Positions 34,264-43,726 of a stretch of 64,000 nt of DNA are shown piece after piece. The DNA is from UBA5070 sp035352895 (GTDB taxonomy: Bacteria; Fibrobacterota; Fibrobacteria; UBA5070), in assembly GCA_035352895.1 (NCBI GenBank), contig DAOPYN010000003.1, positions 62,001 through 126,000 of the forward strand. Reading direction: 5' to 3'. The notes beneath the pieces were generated by a model, which saw nothing but the letters and a program-made list of their open reading frames with translations, was not told where the DNA came from and ran no database searches. Position 1 is the first letter of the stretch; each line of letters begins with the position of its first letter. A program made the translations under genes and the position numbers.

Positions 34264-35444
34264 ACAAGCCTCAAAGCTCCCCGGATTCGAAAAACCGCAT
34301 CCTCGAAGCGGCACGCGCGGAGTTCGCCGAACGCGGCTTCGACGGAGCCCGAGTGGACACCATCGCCAAGCGGGCGGAAGTCAACAAGGCCCTGATCTAC
34401 TACTACTACAAAAGCAAGAACGAGCTCCTCCAGGAACTCCTGCGCGGCTACCTGGAAGCTCGCAGACAGGCACGCGCCCGGATTCCAGACGACGACACCG
34501 ATCGGGACCTGCCCCAAAGGGTGGCGCGCTTCGACGTGGACTTCCTCTACCAGCACCGGGACATCCTGCGGATCGCCTTGATGGAAGACCTCAAATCTTC
34601 CAATGACGCCCCTCCCGGCCCTGGAACCATCATGAAGCACTGGCTGGAAGGATTGGCGGAATCCAGGGAGGACTACGCCAAGCAGGGATATCGCTTCCGG
34701 TTCACCCCCCGGGTGGTCACCGCCATGTTCTTCTTCCACCTGATCCCCACCCTTGCCTTCGGCACAATGGGCGACACCCTCGCCTTGGCCACCCGACAGG
34801 ACATCGAACGACTCCGCGAGGAATTCATGAAGCTCCTGCAAGAATCCACCAGCCAGCATTTCCATTCCGTGTTCGGCGCGTCCTGCACCGATCCTTCTCC
34901 TGAAGTTCCGCTTCCCGGCCTGATTCCCCGGCCTGCTTCGGATCTCCTCCAGCAGGCGGAAAAGGCCTTCCAACGCGGCAAGACCTACACCGCCGAACAG
35001 GTGGAATGGATCCTTGCAAGCCTCACCGGCCAACCCACCGACCTCTTCGCCCGTCTGGTGGGATTCCGCCACCTGACCATGGAACCCGGCGGACTGTTCC
35101 GCTGGACCCCGCTGGCACCGGAGCTGCCGGCGAACCCACCTTCGCCCGCCGAGCATCTCAAGACCTCGCCGGACGAACGTGCGGCACTGGTCGCCAAGCA
35201 CATGCCCCAGGGTCGACTGTCCGTGTTCCCCAACAAGGAGAAGGCGCGCATCGCGGTGATCGAGCACATCTCCGGGATGTTCCGTTCCGACCGCGTCTAC
35301 TCGGAAAAGGAAGTGGACACCCTCCTGAAGAGCGTCGCGGACGACCACGCCAAGGCGCGCCGCTATCTGATCGACTACCAATACCTTCACCGCAAACCGG
35401 ATGGCAGCCAGTACTGGACCTGGGACCACGACGCTCCCGGCTGA
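34257..35444 (+). CDS. TetR-family regulator fused to DUF2087 domains
   Basis: A 395-residue protein, about twice the normal TetR length. Residues 10-55 are the TetR helix-turn-helix (ILEAARAEFAERGFDGARVDTIAKRAEVNKALIYYYY in family layout); about 60-205 is a ligand-binding helical domain. Residues 320-388 match DUF2087 (MFRSDRVYSEKEVDTLL ... ARRYLIDYQYLHRKPDGSQYW), and residues 236-284 (FQRGKTYTAEQVEWIL ... GLFRW) look like a second, worn copy. DUF2087 is usually a C-terminal part of small regulators of unknown ligand. First gene of an operon with the MATE pump, 43 bases upstream of it. Confidence 0.85.
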   Translation: MVNKPQSSPDSKNRILEAARAEFAERGFDGARVDTIAKRAEVNKALIYYYYKSKNELLQELLRGYLEARRQARARIPDDDTDRDLPQRVARFDVDFLYQHRDILRIALMEDLKSSNDAPPGPGTIMKHWLEGLAESREDYAKQGYRFRFTPRVVTAMFFFHLIPTLAFGTMGDTLALATRQDIERLREEFMKLLQESTSQHFHSVFGASCTDPSPEVPLPGLIPRPASDLLQQAEKAFQRGKTYTAEQVEWILASLTGQPTDLFARLVGFRHLTMEPGGLFRWTPLAPELPANPPSPAEHLKTSPDERAALVAKHMPQGRLSVFPNKEKARIAVIEHISGMFRSDRVYSEKEVDTLLKSVADDHAKARRYLIDYQYLHRKPDGSQYWTWDHDAPG

Positions 35445-35487
35445 TCCTCCCCCTTCACCTGTTTCCCTTCCCAACCAAAGAATCCGC

Positions 35488-36882
35488 ATGGAAACCGTCA
35501 CGCGACAAGGCACCGCCCCGGTGGGCCGACTTCTCCTCCAATATTCCCTCCCCGCCGTGGGGGGATTCCTAGCCAACGCCATCTACCAGTTCGTGGACCG
35601 GATCATGGTGGGGCGTGGCGTGGGCACCGAAGCCATGGCCGCGGTCACCTGCGTCTATCCTCTGACCATCCTCACCATGGGGGTGGGACTCCTCCTGGGA
35701 ACCGGGACCGGAACCAAGGTTTCCACCTATCTGGGCCAGGGCATGAAGGAGGCGGCGGAGGCGGTGTTGGGCCAGTCCGTGCGCATGGCCGCAGTCTACG
35801 GATCCATCCTGGCCGCCATCCTGATCGTCTTCGCCCGCCCCATCCTGCTGGCCTCCGGCGCGGAAGGCGATGTGCTGGAAATGGCCATCCCCTTCCTGCG
35901 CATCACCGCCGTGGGACAGGTCTTCCTGATCGGGATCATCTCCATGGGGAACATCCTGCGCGTGCAAGGTCGACCGGGCCTGGGGCTGGCCTTCATGGGG
36001 ACGGGGAACGTCGTCAACGCGCTCCTCGTGTTCATCGCGATCTACGTGCTGGGCTGGGGAGTGACGGGCGTCGCGTGGGCCACCACCCTGTCGGTGGCGC
36101 TCAACGCGGTGGGGTTCGTCGCCTTCGTGCAGAGCCGCCACAGCATCCTGCACATCCACCGCAGGCATCTGGCCCCCGATCCGCAGATCGCCCGTTCCAT
36201 CCTGAAATTCGGAGCCCCCATCCTCCTGATGCAGGTTCTGGGAATGTTCGTGTTCCAAGCCGCCAACCACGGCGCGGCCAACCTGGGAGGCGCCCGCGGG
36301 GTGGCCATGGTGGGGGTCATCAATTCGGTGACCATGCTCCTGGTCTTTCCCATGCTGGGTGTGGCACAGGCCATGCAACCCCTGGTGTCCTTCAACCGCG
36401 GAGCGGGAAACATCGAACGCGTCCGCTCCATCCTGGGGCTCACCCTGATCTCCACCATGGGCATGGGAGCATGCTTCGCCGCCCTGGTCCTGATGGTTCC
36501 AGGTCCGGTGGCCGCCTTGTTCTCCGCCACCGACATGGAACTGATCGCCCTGGTGAAGGACGGCCTGCCGTGGTTCATGGTCTCGGTGGCCCTCTTCGGA
36601 GTCCAGGGCACGGCCTCGCACTACTTCCTGTCCATCCAGCAACCCGGAAAAGCCGGGCTGCTCCTGATGGGTCGACAGATCCTGGCCATCCCCTTGTTCC
36701 TGGTGCTTCCGCGGATCTGGGGATACGACGGGCTCTACCTGGTGGCCATGCTTTCCGACGCTCCCTTCGCGCTGGTCGCCGCCTGGATGCTACGCAAGGA
36801 ATGGCAAACGCTTTCGACGATCCCGACGCCCGACCAGGATTCCGACGACGAGGACGAGGACGGGCTCGCGTTGACCGCCTGA
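35488..36882 (+). CDS. MATE-family multidrug efflux transporter
   Basis: A 464-residue inner-membrane protein with about twelve hydrophobic helices in two halves (MatE repeats at about 17-177 and 240-400). It has LLQYSLPAVGGFLANAIYQFVDRIMVG at the start and the matching SILKFGAPILLMQ in the second half. MATE pumps expel cations or drugs using Na+ or H+. The C-tail is strikingly acidic (DQDSDDEDEDG). Start set at ATG 35488 before the first helix; the longer frame would begin inside the intergenic region. Presumably repressed by the adjacent TetR protein. Confidence 0.92.
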   Translation: METVTRQGTAPVGRLLLQYSLPAVGGFLANAIYQFVDRIMVGRGVGTEAMAAVTCVYPLTILTMGVGLLLGTGTGTKVSTYLGQGMKEAAEAVLGQSVRMAAVYGSILAAILIVFARPILLASGAEGDVLEMAIPFLRITAVGQVFLIGIISMGNILRVQGRPGLGLAFMGTGNVVNALLVFIAIYVLGWGVTGVAWATTLSVALNAVGFVAFVQSRHSILHIHRRHLAPDPQIARSILKFGAPILLMQVLGMFVFQAANHGAANLGGARGVAMVGVINSVTMLLVFPMLGVAQAMQPLVSFNRGAGNIERVRSILGLTLISTMGMGACFAALVLMVPGPVAALFSATDMELIALVKDGLPWFMVSVALFGVQGTASHYFLSIQQPGKAGLLLMGRQILAIPLFLVLPRIWGYDGLYLVAMLSDAPFALVAAWMLRKEWQTLSTIPTPDQDSDDEDEDGLALTA

Positions 36883-37030
36883 AAATCCAGCTCAGCGGAA
36901 ATCCACGCAAAGGACAGGATTCCTTCCCACGCAGAGATGCTACCACCGACGGATGCACGCCGGGTGCCCGATTGCTAGAATTTCCCCCGAACCGTCTCCC
37001 AAGCGTCTCGCGTCCAGAGGGAACCCGTCC

Positions 37031-37573
37031 ATGTACGATGCCCGCACCATAGTCAGATTCCTCGCGTTCCTGGTGCTTGCGGTCCTGGTCGGAATGGGCT
37101 TCATGCTCAAGAAGATGGCCGACAAGAACGGCCGCAATCCCGGCTTGGCGCGCTACCAGGAGCGGACCACCAACGAAGAGGCATGGAAAGCCTTCGACAC
37201 CCTGCAACAACCCGATTTCCGCAAGGTCCTTTCCTACGCGTGCGAATGGACGCCCCCAGGGATGGACTGCGGTCGGATCCTCCTGCCATCGGACGAGTTG
37301 GGCCAGGTGCTCACCACCTTCCGTTCGCCCGAACGCAAGAAGGAGGCGATGGTGGACGACCCGGTGAAGCAGTGGGCCAAGTCCCTGGAAGTGGAATGGA
37401 ACGTTCCCCTGTCCGAACGACTCACCGCCCAGACCACGCTGGGAGATGTCCTGGTGGTGTGGAACCAGCTTTCCAAGGCGCGCCAAGACAGCTTGGCGCG
37501 CCCCCAGACTCCGGCCCCGATGGATCCCACACCCGTGGAATCCGCTCCTGCGACCGACCCGATCAACCTCTGA
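37031..37573 (+). CDS. Single-pass membrane protein, unknown function
   Basis: A 180-residue protein with one N-terminal membrane segment (about 8-25, FLAFLVLAVLVGMGFML), then a soluble, charged domain with one Cys pair (CEWTPPGMDC) and a Pro/Asp-rich tail. No family recognised. TAGAAT at about 36975 is a possible -10; AGAGGGAA lies before the ATG. Convergent with rfbD. Confidence 0.65.
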   Translation: MYDARTIVRFLAFLVLAVLVGMGFMLKKMADKNGRNPGLARYQERTTNEEAWKAFDTLQQPDFRKVLSYACEWTPPGMDCGRILLPSDELGQVLTTFRSPERKKEAMVDDPVKQWAKSLEVEWNVPLSERLTAQTTLGDVLVVWNQLSKARQDSLARPQTPAPMDPTPVESAPATDPINL

Positions 37574-37610
37574 TCGGGGAATCCGGCGCAGGAAGGATCC
37601 TCAGGAAACC

Positions 37611-38477
37611 TCAGTCCTCGAAGGAGTCGCGCAGGGCGGAGCGCCAATCCGGAAGGCGGATCCCGAAATCGCGGTCCAGCTTGGACAGATCCATGCGGGA
37701 ATTCATGGGCCGCACCGCCTTGGCGGGGTAGGCCGAACTGGGGATGGCCTGGAGGGATTCCAGGATCTGTTCGGATTTCCGGGGATCCTCCTCGAAGATC
37801 GCCTTCGCGAACCCGTACCAGCTGGTCTCGCCGGAATTGGCCAGGTGGTAGATCCCGTTCTGGGATTCCCATCGAGCCACGGCCGACGAGGTCGCCTCGG
37901 CGATGTGCCGGCTCCAAGTGGGGGCGCCCACTTGGTCGTCGACGACCTTGATCTCCTTGCGCTCCCGGGCGAGCTTGAGCATGGTCTTGACGAAATTCGA
38001 CCCGCGCGTACCCCACACCCACTCGAGACGGAAGATGAGGTGCTGCACCCCGGTGGCGGCGATGCCCTCGTCGCCTTCCAGCTTGGTGCGTCCGTACACG
38101 GATCTGGGTCCGGGAACGTCGGTTTCCACCCAGCGTCCATCCTTGGCTCCGTCGTAGACGTAGTCCGTGGAAAAATGGACCATGGGAGCCCCCAGACGGG
38201 CAGCTTCCTCGGCCAGCACCTTGGGCGCCAGGGCATTGATGGCCCGACAGATTTCGACTTCGTCCTCGGCCTTGTCCACCGCGGTGTAGGCGGCGGCGTT
38301 GACCACCAGATCCGGTGCCACTTGTCGCACCAGGGGGCGGAGGGTTTCCGGTTTGGTCAGGTCGATGTCGGGAAAGTCGAAGGCGGTGATCTCGCCCAGG
38401 GGAGCGAGAGTGCGACGCAATTCCCAGCCCACCTGTCCACGGCGGCCGATGATCAGGATCCTGTTGTATCTCTTCAT
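37611..38477 (-). CDS. rfbD: dTDP-4-dehydrorhamnose reductase
   Basis: RfbD performs the last step of dTDP-L-rhamnose synthesis. The 288-residue short-chain dehydrogenase has IIGRRGQVGWEL, DLVVNAAAYTAVDKAEDE, HFSTDYVYDG and YGRTKLEGD (Tyr-x3-Lys). Its ATG overlaps the stop of the glycosyltransferase gene (ATGA). rfbC lies 22 kb away in another operon; rfbA and rfbB are not in the window. Confidence 0.94.
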   Translation of the reverse strand: MKRYNRILIIGRRGQVGWELRRTLAPLGEITAFDFPDIDLTKPETLRPLVRQVAPDLVVNAAAYTAVDKAEDEVEICRAINALAPKVLAEEAARLGAPMVHFSTDYVYDGAKDGRWVETDVPGPRSVYGRTKLEGDEGIAATGVQHLIFRLEWVWGTRGSNFVKTMLKLARERKEIKVVDDQVGAPTWSRHIAEATSSAVARWESQNGIYHLANSGETSWYGFAKAIFEEDPRKSEQILESLQAIPSSAYPAKAVRPMNSRMDLSKLDRDFGIRLPDWRSALRDSFED

Positions 38478-39241
38478 GACCTGTTCCAAGTAGAAAATCC
38501 GCGCCCTTTCCGCAGCCAGCCAGGCAGAGCCAGCAGGAACAGCAGGTTGGTCCGCAGGTAGCGCCACCACAGACGGCGAGGCTCCTGGGCCAACCGGAAA
38601 GCCCATTCGAGGCACAAGCGGCGGGCCCATTTCGGAGCGCGACGTTTCCTGCCCAACCAGACCTCGAAGGCGTTTCCCACCCCAAGGAGGCAGGCGTCCA
38701 CGTCGGCGACCCTGGCCATCCATGCTTCCTGGCGAGGGCATCCCAGGCCCACGAACACCAGCCCGGCCCCGCTCCGGCGGATCCTGTCGACAAGCCGCGC
38801 ATGTTCCGCGTCGTCGATCCCCCCGAAGGGTGGCGCCTCGGAGAGCACCACATGCAGGGCGGGAAGCTCGCGGGAAACCTTGCGCCGCATGGCTTCCTGG
38901 ACCTCCTCGGTGGAACCCACCCAGCCGACGGGAATGCCCTCCCTCGATGCCGCCTCCATCAGCCGTGGAAAGGCGGACATGCCTTCCACCCGTTCCTGCC
39001 CGGGGACGTCCCGGCGCAGCATCCGAACCACGGGCATTCCGTCGGGGCACACCAGATCCGCCGATTCCATCGCCGCGCGAAGGACGGGATCGCGTCGGGA
39101 TTCCACCAGCATGTGGACGTTGGCGAAAAGCACCCGCGCGCAACCTCCGCGCCGGGAAAGCCGGAGCACCTCGGAGTCCATCGCCTCGGTGGTTCCCGCG
39201 TCCACGCGCGAGCCCAGCACCGAACACCGGCGCAAACTCAC
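38474..39241 (-). CDS. WecG/TagA-family glycosyltransferase
   Basis: A 255-residue GT26-family protein: VLFANVHMLVES, ADLVCPDGMPVV (catalytic Asp), GWVGSTEEVQEAM, VFVGLGCPRQEAWMA and VGNAFEVWLGRKRRAPKWARR. The family transfers ManNAc-type sugars to undecaprenyl-linked carriers at the inner membrane, for enterobacterial common antigen, teichoic acid or exopolysaccharide. It carries a basic C-terminal part ending in LLFLLALPGWLRKG, a typical membrane-association tail. GTG start in a GTGA overlap with the PTS gene. Confidence 0.88.
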   Translation of the reverse strand: MSLRRCSVLGSRVDAGTTEAMDSEVLRLSRRGGCARVLFANVHMLVESRRDPVLRAAMESADLVCPDGMPVVRMLRRDVPGQERVEGMSAFPRLMEAASREGIPVGWVGSTEEVQEAMRRKVSRELPALHVVLSEAPPFGGIDDAEHARLVDRIRRSGAGLVFVGLGCPRQEAWMARVADVDACLLGVGNAFEVWLGRKRRAPKWARRLCLEWAFRLAQEPRRLWWRYLRTNLLFLLALPGWLRKGRGFSTWNRS

Positions 39242-39702
39242 CCTCCCGCCCCGTGGGCGGTTTCCCATTCGCGCAAACGCCGCAAGAATTCGTCGGCATC
39301 CGGCGAAGCCACCAGGTGATCCACCGCATCCGGCTCGAATCGCGCCAACAAGGCCAGTGCGCGCACGTGGCTGCCCGCCTTGGAAGGCGGCGAGGCCAGC
39401 AGGAACACCAGCCGCACGGGCATTCCGTCCGGCGAAGGGAAGTCGGTGCCCTCCGGATGGGCGGCGACCGCGATCCGGAGATCGGCCAGGGAGGAACAGC
39501 GCAGATGGGGGATGGAGACTCCCAGCCCGACCGAGGTGGCTCCCTGCCGCTCCCTCTGCCAGGTCCGTTCCAGGAGGACTTCCGGATCGCCTTCCTTCCA
39601 CTCCTGGCAGATCGCGCCCACCAAAGTGGACAGGATGGCCTCCCGGGCCTTGGCGAGGGAAAGGAATACGGTGCCCGGGGCGATGTGGTCGGAGAGCCTC
39701 AC
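39238..39702 (-). CDS. PTS EIIA type-2 (PtsN-like) protein
   Basis: A 154-residue EIIA-fructose/mannitol-fold protein with phospho-acceptor His66 in GVSIPHLRC and the preceding RTWQRERQGATSVGLG segment. Such PtsN-like proteins mostly regulate rather than transport. No PTS permease or HPr gene is near. GTG start at 39702, 25 bases after the fusion-protein stop. Its placement with glycosyltransferase and rfbD suggests control of surface-polysaccharide output, which is inference. Confidence 0.82.
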   Translation of the reverse strand: MRLSDHIAPGTVFLSLAKAREAILSTLVGAICQEWKEGDPEVLLERTWQRERQGATSVGLGVSIPHLRCSSLADLRIAVAAHPEGTDFPSPDGMPVRLVFLLASPPSKAGSHVRALALLARFEPDAVDHLVASPDADEFLRRLREWETAHGAGG

Positions 39703-39727
39703 GGCCGATCGGTCCGATGGACGCGGA

Positions 39728-42700
39728 TCAAAAATCGCCCCCCAGGCTCCAGTACTGGATGGATCCGTCGAAGTTCTTCGGCTGCCGGTTGCCTTCGACT
39801 CCGGCGGGCTCCGTGAAGGGCCATGCCTGGCTCCAGCGCAGCACGAAGACACCCAGGTTCAACCGCAATCCCCAACCACCGCCGATGCCGGCCTGATCGA
39901 CCAGCGAGTGGGAAGTCCACGCCCCGCCCGCGTCCAGGAACAACGACCCCATCAGATAGCGCACCGGCGGCAGGAGCACTCCGAAGCGGATCTCCTCCAC
40001 GAACGGGAACCGGAATTCGACGTTGCCGGCCAGGAGCTTGTTGCCACGGAACTGGGCGTAGCGGTAGCCGCGCAGGGGAACGTCGGTTTCCGTGAAGTAG
40101 ATGCGATCGAGCTCGGGCCCGATGTTGTGGGAGTTGAAGTGGTAGTTGAGGGTGAAGTCCTCGCCCCCCAGCAGAAACCTGTGGGGGTTCTCGCCGCTTC
40201 CCGTGGCGAAGGACTCCCCTGCCGAGATCCGGAAGGCGAACCCGGAGATCTTGCCCACGGGAACGTAGGTGCGCAGGTCGGCGCGCAGGCGGGAATAGCT
40301 GTAGCCGGAATTCGGCCAGTCGCCCATCCACGAGCCCTCGATCGCCGCGCGTGTTCCATCCCAAGGACCGGTGGGCCCCCAAAGGACGTTGTCGAACACC
40401 CATTCACCCTCGGAACGCACCCATTCCAGACTCCGGTCGGAAGCCGATCGGGTCGGATCGTACTCCAGCTGTCCGCTGGAGTCGAACCTTTGCGCCTCGC
40501 GTTCGATCCCGCCCCATTCGACGTCGGCCCCCAGTCGGTGGAACATGGAGAACGGGCGCGTCGCGGAGAGGGCGACGCCCCACAGGCGATCGGCGTACAG
40601 GTCGGTGACCAGGTCCTCGTCGGTCACCATGTAGGTTCCCGTGAATGTGCGCGAATGGCGAACCGAAAGGTGGAGGTCGGTGCGCCAGGGAAGCCAGCCG
40701 TAGCGGGCGAAGACGTTGGCGTTCTGGATGTCGCCCTGCAGGCTCGCCATCAGGTCCACGGTCTGGTCGCCCATCAGGTCGGAAAGGGTGATCATCCCCT
40801 GGCCGGCCGTGCCCGCGTAGCTGGAAAAGCCCATGGCCACCGCGGCGTGGTCGACTCCCCAGGACGCCCGGTAGGGAACGGGCGAGGGTCGGGTTCCCGG
40901 GGGAGGCGGCACGACCTTGTCGAAGACCGCGGTGTCCACCGAGGACCGGGGAGCCTGGGGAACGGTCGGAAGCGCCGGACGGGTGCGGCTTCCGAACAGG
41001 CGGTCGGCAGGGGTGTCGGGGAAGCCCGAACCGGTGTCCGCACCGTTGCCTCGCCGGGAATCGGTCCGGGCCTGGTTGGCGCTGTCGTGGTCCAGGGTAT
41101 CGAAGCGGAAGCTTTCCAGGTTCTCGCGGACCAGGGGCCGGAACAGGTCCAACCGTCCGCGCGCGGCGGTGCGCACGTAGCGGGTGGGGACCATCAGGGA
41201 ATCGGGGACGGTGCGTGATGCGTCCACCACGTACAGGTCGAACGCCCCACCCTCGAAGAGCGACAGCGCCACCTGCCGGCCGTCCTGGGAAATCCGCGGC
41301 GACTGGACCCCGGACAGGAGGTTGGTGACCGCCCGCGTGGTGGCCTTGGCCGACAGGGGACGATCGACCACGTACACCTGCGGAAGCCCCGAGCGATCGG
41401 ATTGGTAGGCGAGACGGGAACTGTCGTCGGAGGATCCGCCCCAGGATGGCCGGACCTGGTCGCCCCCTCCGGCGGGAAGACGGCTGCGCACCCCGGTTTC
41501 CAGGTCCATGAGCCAGATCGAACGGCTGGCGAAGGTCTGTCCGCTGGAGTCCGCCTCCGACGACCAGGCGATCCACCGGCCGGAAGGGGAAAAGGCGGGT
41601 TCGTCGTCGTCGGGCTCGTCGTCGGTCAGTTTCCGACACCCCGTTCCGTCCGTGCCGCACATCCAGATGTCGGCGCGGCCGTCCTTCAGGCCCCGGAAGG
41701 CGATGCGATCGCCCTTGGGCGAGAACTCCGGATTGGAGAGAGCGTCCAACCGGGGATCCAGCGTCCGGCGAACGCGCCCGGAGCGCGCATCCAGGATGCT
41801 CACCACGTTGCGGCCTCCGCTCTGTGCGGCCACGGCGATGCGCTTGCCGTCCGGCGACCAGGAAAGCCCGCTGCGGAAGGGGCTGAAGGATTCGTGGGAA
41901 GGCGTGCCACCGCCGCCTAGGACGCGTTTGGGCTCGTTGCGCGGAAGCTTCTCCACCTCGCCCACGTACAGGCCCTGGCGCGACCCGCGGTCGGAGAACC
42001 AGGCCAGGCGGGTGCCGTCCGGCGAAAGGGCGGGCTGGACGTTCCAGAAACTGCCGTCCTCGCCGGCACGGGTCATTTTCCGTCCGGCACCGGTACCGTG
42101 CTCGCGCGCGCCCAGCTCCGGCCAGTAGGCCCAGCGCAGCTCCCGGATCCACTCCTCGCCCGCGTCCCGCAGGCTCACCTTGGTCACCCGCAGGAACGCC
42201 CGCTCCAGGTCGCGATCGCGCAGGGTCTGTGCCACGAGCTTCTTCACCGTCCCCTCCCCGAAGGTCCGGTCCAGGTAGAACAGGAAGTTCTGTCCCGCCC
42301 GGTAGGCCAGAAAGCCCTGCATGTCCGAAGTGGGCATGGGCAGGTAGCCGGAGGTCACGGCATCCATCAGCCACAGCTCGCTGGGCCGATCCCACCCGTC
42401 CAGCGAGACGTATTCCGCCAGCCCTTCGGAAAACCACAGCGGCATGCTGGTGCGCATCAGGCCGCCAATGCGGCTGCCGTTCTCCTGGCGCAGCGCGTCG
42501 AACATCACCGCATGGACCATCTCGTGGAGGAGGACGTGGTCGAACTGCCGGTAGGACCCCTCGAAGGGAAGCACCACCCGGTTGCGGAAGGCCTCGGTGA
42601 AACCGCCGATCCCTTCCTGCAGGATCTGGTCGGTGACGTTGGTCTGCTGGAACTGGGGATGGCTTCCGTAGAGGAGGAAGGGGACCCTCTCCTCCAGGTG

Positions 42701-42916
42701 CATTCCCGTGCGGTCGACCAGCCTCGCGTAGAAGGCCTCCAGGCTGTCGGCGGCCCGCGCGGCGATGGAATCGGATCCACTGGCGAAGTGGATGTCGAAG
42801 TGGCGGGTGCTGACCACCTGCCAATCGAAGGTCCTGTACTGGACCTTGTTCTTGCCGAAGCGCACCTGGGCGGCGCAGAGTCCAGCCAGCAGGCACACCG
42901 CCGCGACGATCCTCAA
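39728..42916 (-). CDS. Metallopeptidase / TolB-propeller / Omp85 barrel fusion
   Basis: A 1062-residue outer-membrane protein in three parts. After a short signal (about 1-16, ending LCAAQ) comes a gluzincin-type peptidase-MA domain (about 20-260) with HVLLHEMVHAVMFD and WFSEGLAEYVS, giving the His-Glu-x2-His and downstream Glu zinc set. A PD40/TolB-like propeller follows (about 290-560; repeats such as PALSPDGTRLAWFS and PAFSPSGRWIAWSS). The end is a BamA/TamA-like surface-antigen barrel (about 690-1062), finishing SIQYWSLGGDF with a terminal Phe. Start is TTG at 42916 in a TTGA overlap with aroD; the only other candidates lie inside aroD. Confidence 0.85.
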   Translation of the reverse strand: MRIVAAVCLLAGLCAAQVRFGKNKVQYRTFDWQVVSTRHFDIHFASGSDSIAARAADSLEAFYARLVDRTGMHLEERVPFLLYGSHPQFQQTNVTDQILQEGIGGFTEAFRNRVVLPFEGSYRQFDHVLLHEMVHAVMFDALRQENGSRIGGLMRTSMPLWFSEGLAEYVSLDGWDRPSELWLMDAVTSGYLPMPTSDMQGFLAYRAGQNFLFYLDRTFGEGTVKKLVAQTLRDRDLERAFLRVTKVSLRDAGEEWIRELRWAYWPELGAREHGTGAGRKMTRAGEDGSFWNVQPALSPDGTRLAWFSDRGSRQGLYVGEVEKLPRNEPKRVLGGGGTPSHESFSPFRSGLSWSPDGKRIAVAAQSGGRNVVSILDARSGRVRRTLDPRLDALSNPEFSPKGDRIAFRGLKDGRADIWMCGTDGTGCRKLTDDEPDDDEPAFSPSGRWIAWSSEADSSGQTFASRSIWLMDLETGVRSRLPAGGGDQVRPSWGGSSDDSSRLAYQSDRSGLPQVYVVDRPLSAKATTRAVTNLLSGVQSPRISQDGRQVALSLFEGGAFDLYVVDASRTVPDSLMVPTRYVRTAARGRLDLFRPLVRENLESFRFDTLDHDSANQARTDSRRGNGADTGSGFPDTPADRLFGSRTRPALPTVPQAPRSSVDTAVFDKVVPPPPGTRPSPVPYRASWGVDHAAVAMGFSSYAGTAGQGMITLSDLMGDQTVDLMASLQGDIQNANVFARYGWLPWRTDLHLSVRHSRTFTGTYMVTDEDLVTDLYADRLWGVALSATRPFSMFHRLGADVEWGGIEREAQRFDSSGQLEYDPTRSASDRSLEWVRSEGEWVFDNVLWGPTGPWDGTRAAIEGSWMGDWPNSGYSYSRLRADLRTYVPVGKISGFAFRISAGESFATGSGENPHRFLLGGEDFTLNYHFNSHNIGPELDRIYFTETDVPLRGYRYAQFRGNKLLAGNVEFRFPFVEEIRFGVLLPPVRYLMGSLFLDAGGAWTSHSLVDQAGIGGGWGLRLNLGVFVLRWSQAWPFTEPAGVEGNRQPKNFDGSIQYWSLGGDF

Positions 42917-43698
42917 GGGGCCGCCTCCTGGCGGATGGCCAGTTCCACAGCCGACTTCACCCCGGAAAACCAGGTCCCGTCCCAAGCCGCAGAAGGCGGC
43001 AGGCTTCCCAGGAGACAATCCAGGACCTGCCAGGAAACCTGCCCCGGAGCCACCGCCTGCGCTCCGTCGTGGCCGTAGGCCCATCCGCCGCCCACCAGCG
43101 CCGCAGCCACCCGCCAGGGTTCGGAACCGTCCCCGATGGGAAATACCGCGCTCTGCACGGGTCCATCCCAGGCCGAAAGCAGGCGCACCAGATCCGGTCC
43201 GGATTCCGTCGGATCCAGGAGCCGGCCCGCCCACTTGGCCACCTTCGCCCCGGTGCGGCGGGCGCGGTCGCGTACCTGACGGATTTCGTCTTCCATCCGC
43301 GACGAATCCACCGGATCGAACCTGTGACGGCTCACCAGATGCCGCACGTCCGGGGCCTTGCTCCGCAGGAGCGCAAGCAGGGCGTCGAAATCGGGTGCGT
43401 CGTCTTCCAGATCCACCATGTCCCACCCGCGGAATGCGAGAAGTTTCCGGAACGCTTCCTCCCGCGATTGCCATTCGGGCCACTGTCCACCGTCGCAGGT
43501 GCGGCGCAAGGTGCCCACCAGGCGAGCCGACGGGAAGGCGCGCTCCGTCTCGCGACAGCGGGCCATCCAGTCGACCGGATCCACCAGGTCGAGGCGGATT
43601 TCCACCCGACGAACGCGGCGTCTGGCGGCGGGAGTCAACGCCAATTCTTGGGGAGGGCGGGACAGGACCAGGATCGCCATCGGTTGGAAATCGCTCAT
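42913..43698 (-). CDS. aroD: Type I 3-dehydroquinate dehydratase
   Basis: AroD dehydrates 3-dehydroquinate in the shikimate pathway by a Schiff base. The 261-residue protein shows RRVEIRLDLVDPVDW, VGTLRRTCDGGQW, DMVDLEDDAPD, LVSRHRFDP with His125, AKVAKWAG with Schiff-base lysine probably Lys155, and AVAPGQVSWQ near the end. It is a divergent member: the usual second half Gly-x-x-G-x-x-S-R strand reads VFPIGDGSEP. TAGGCT ends nine bases before the ATG at 43698. Confidence 0.82.
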   Translation of the reverse strand: MSDFQPMAILVLSRPPQELALTPAARRRVRRVEIRLDLVDPVDWMARCRETERAFPSARLVGTLRRTCDGGQWPEWQSREEAFRKLLAFRGWDMVDLEDDAPDFDALLALLRSKAPDVRHLVSRHRFDPVDSSRMEDEIRQVRDRARRTGAKVAKWAGRLLDPTESGPDLVRLLSAWDGPVQSAVFPIGDGSEPWRVAAALVGGGWAYGHDGAQAVAPGQVSWQVLDCLLGSLPPSAAWDGTWFSGVKSAVELAIRQEAAP

Positions 43699-43726
43699 GG
43701 AACCCAAAGCCTAAAAACTGGTCCCC

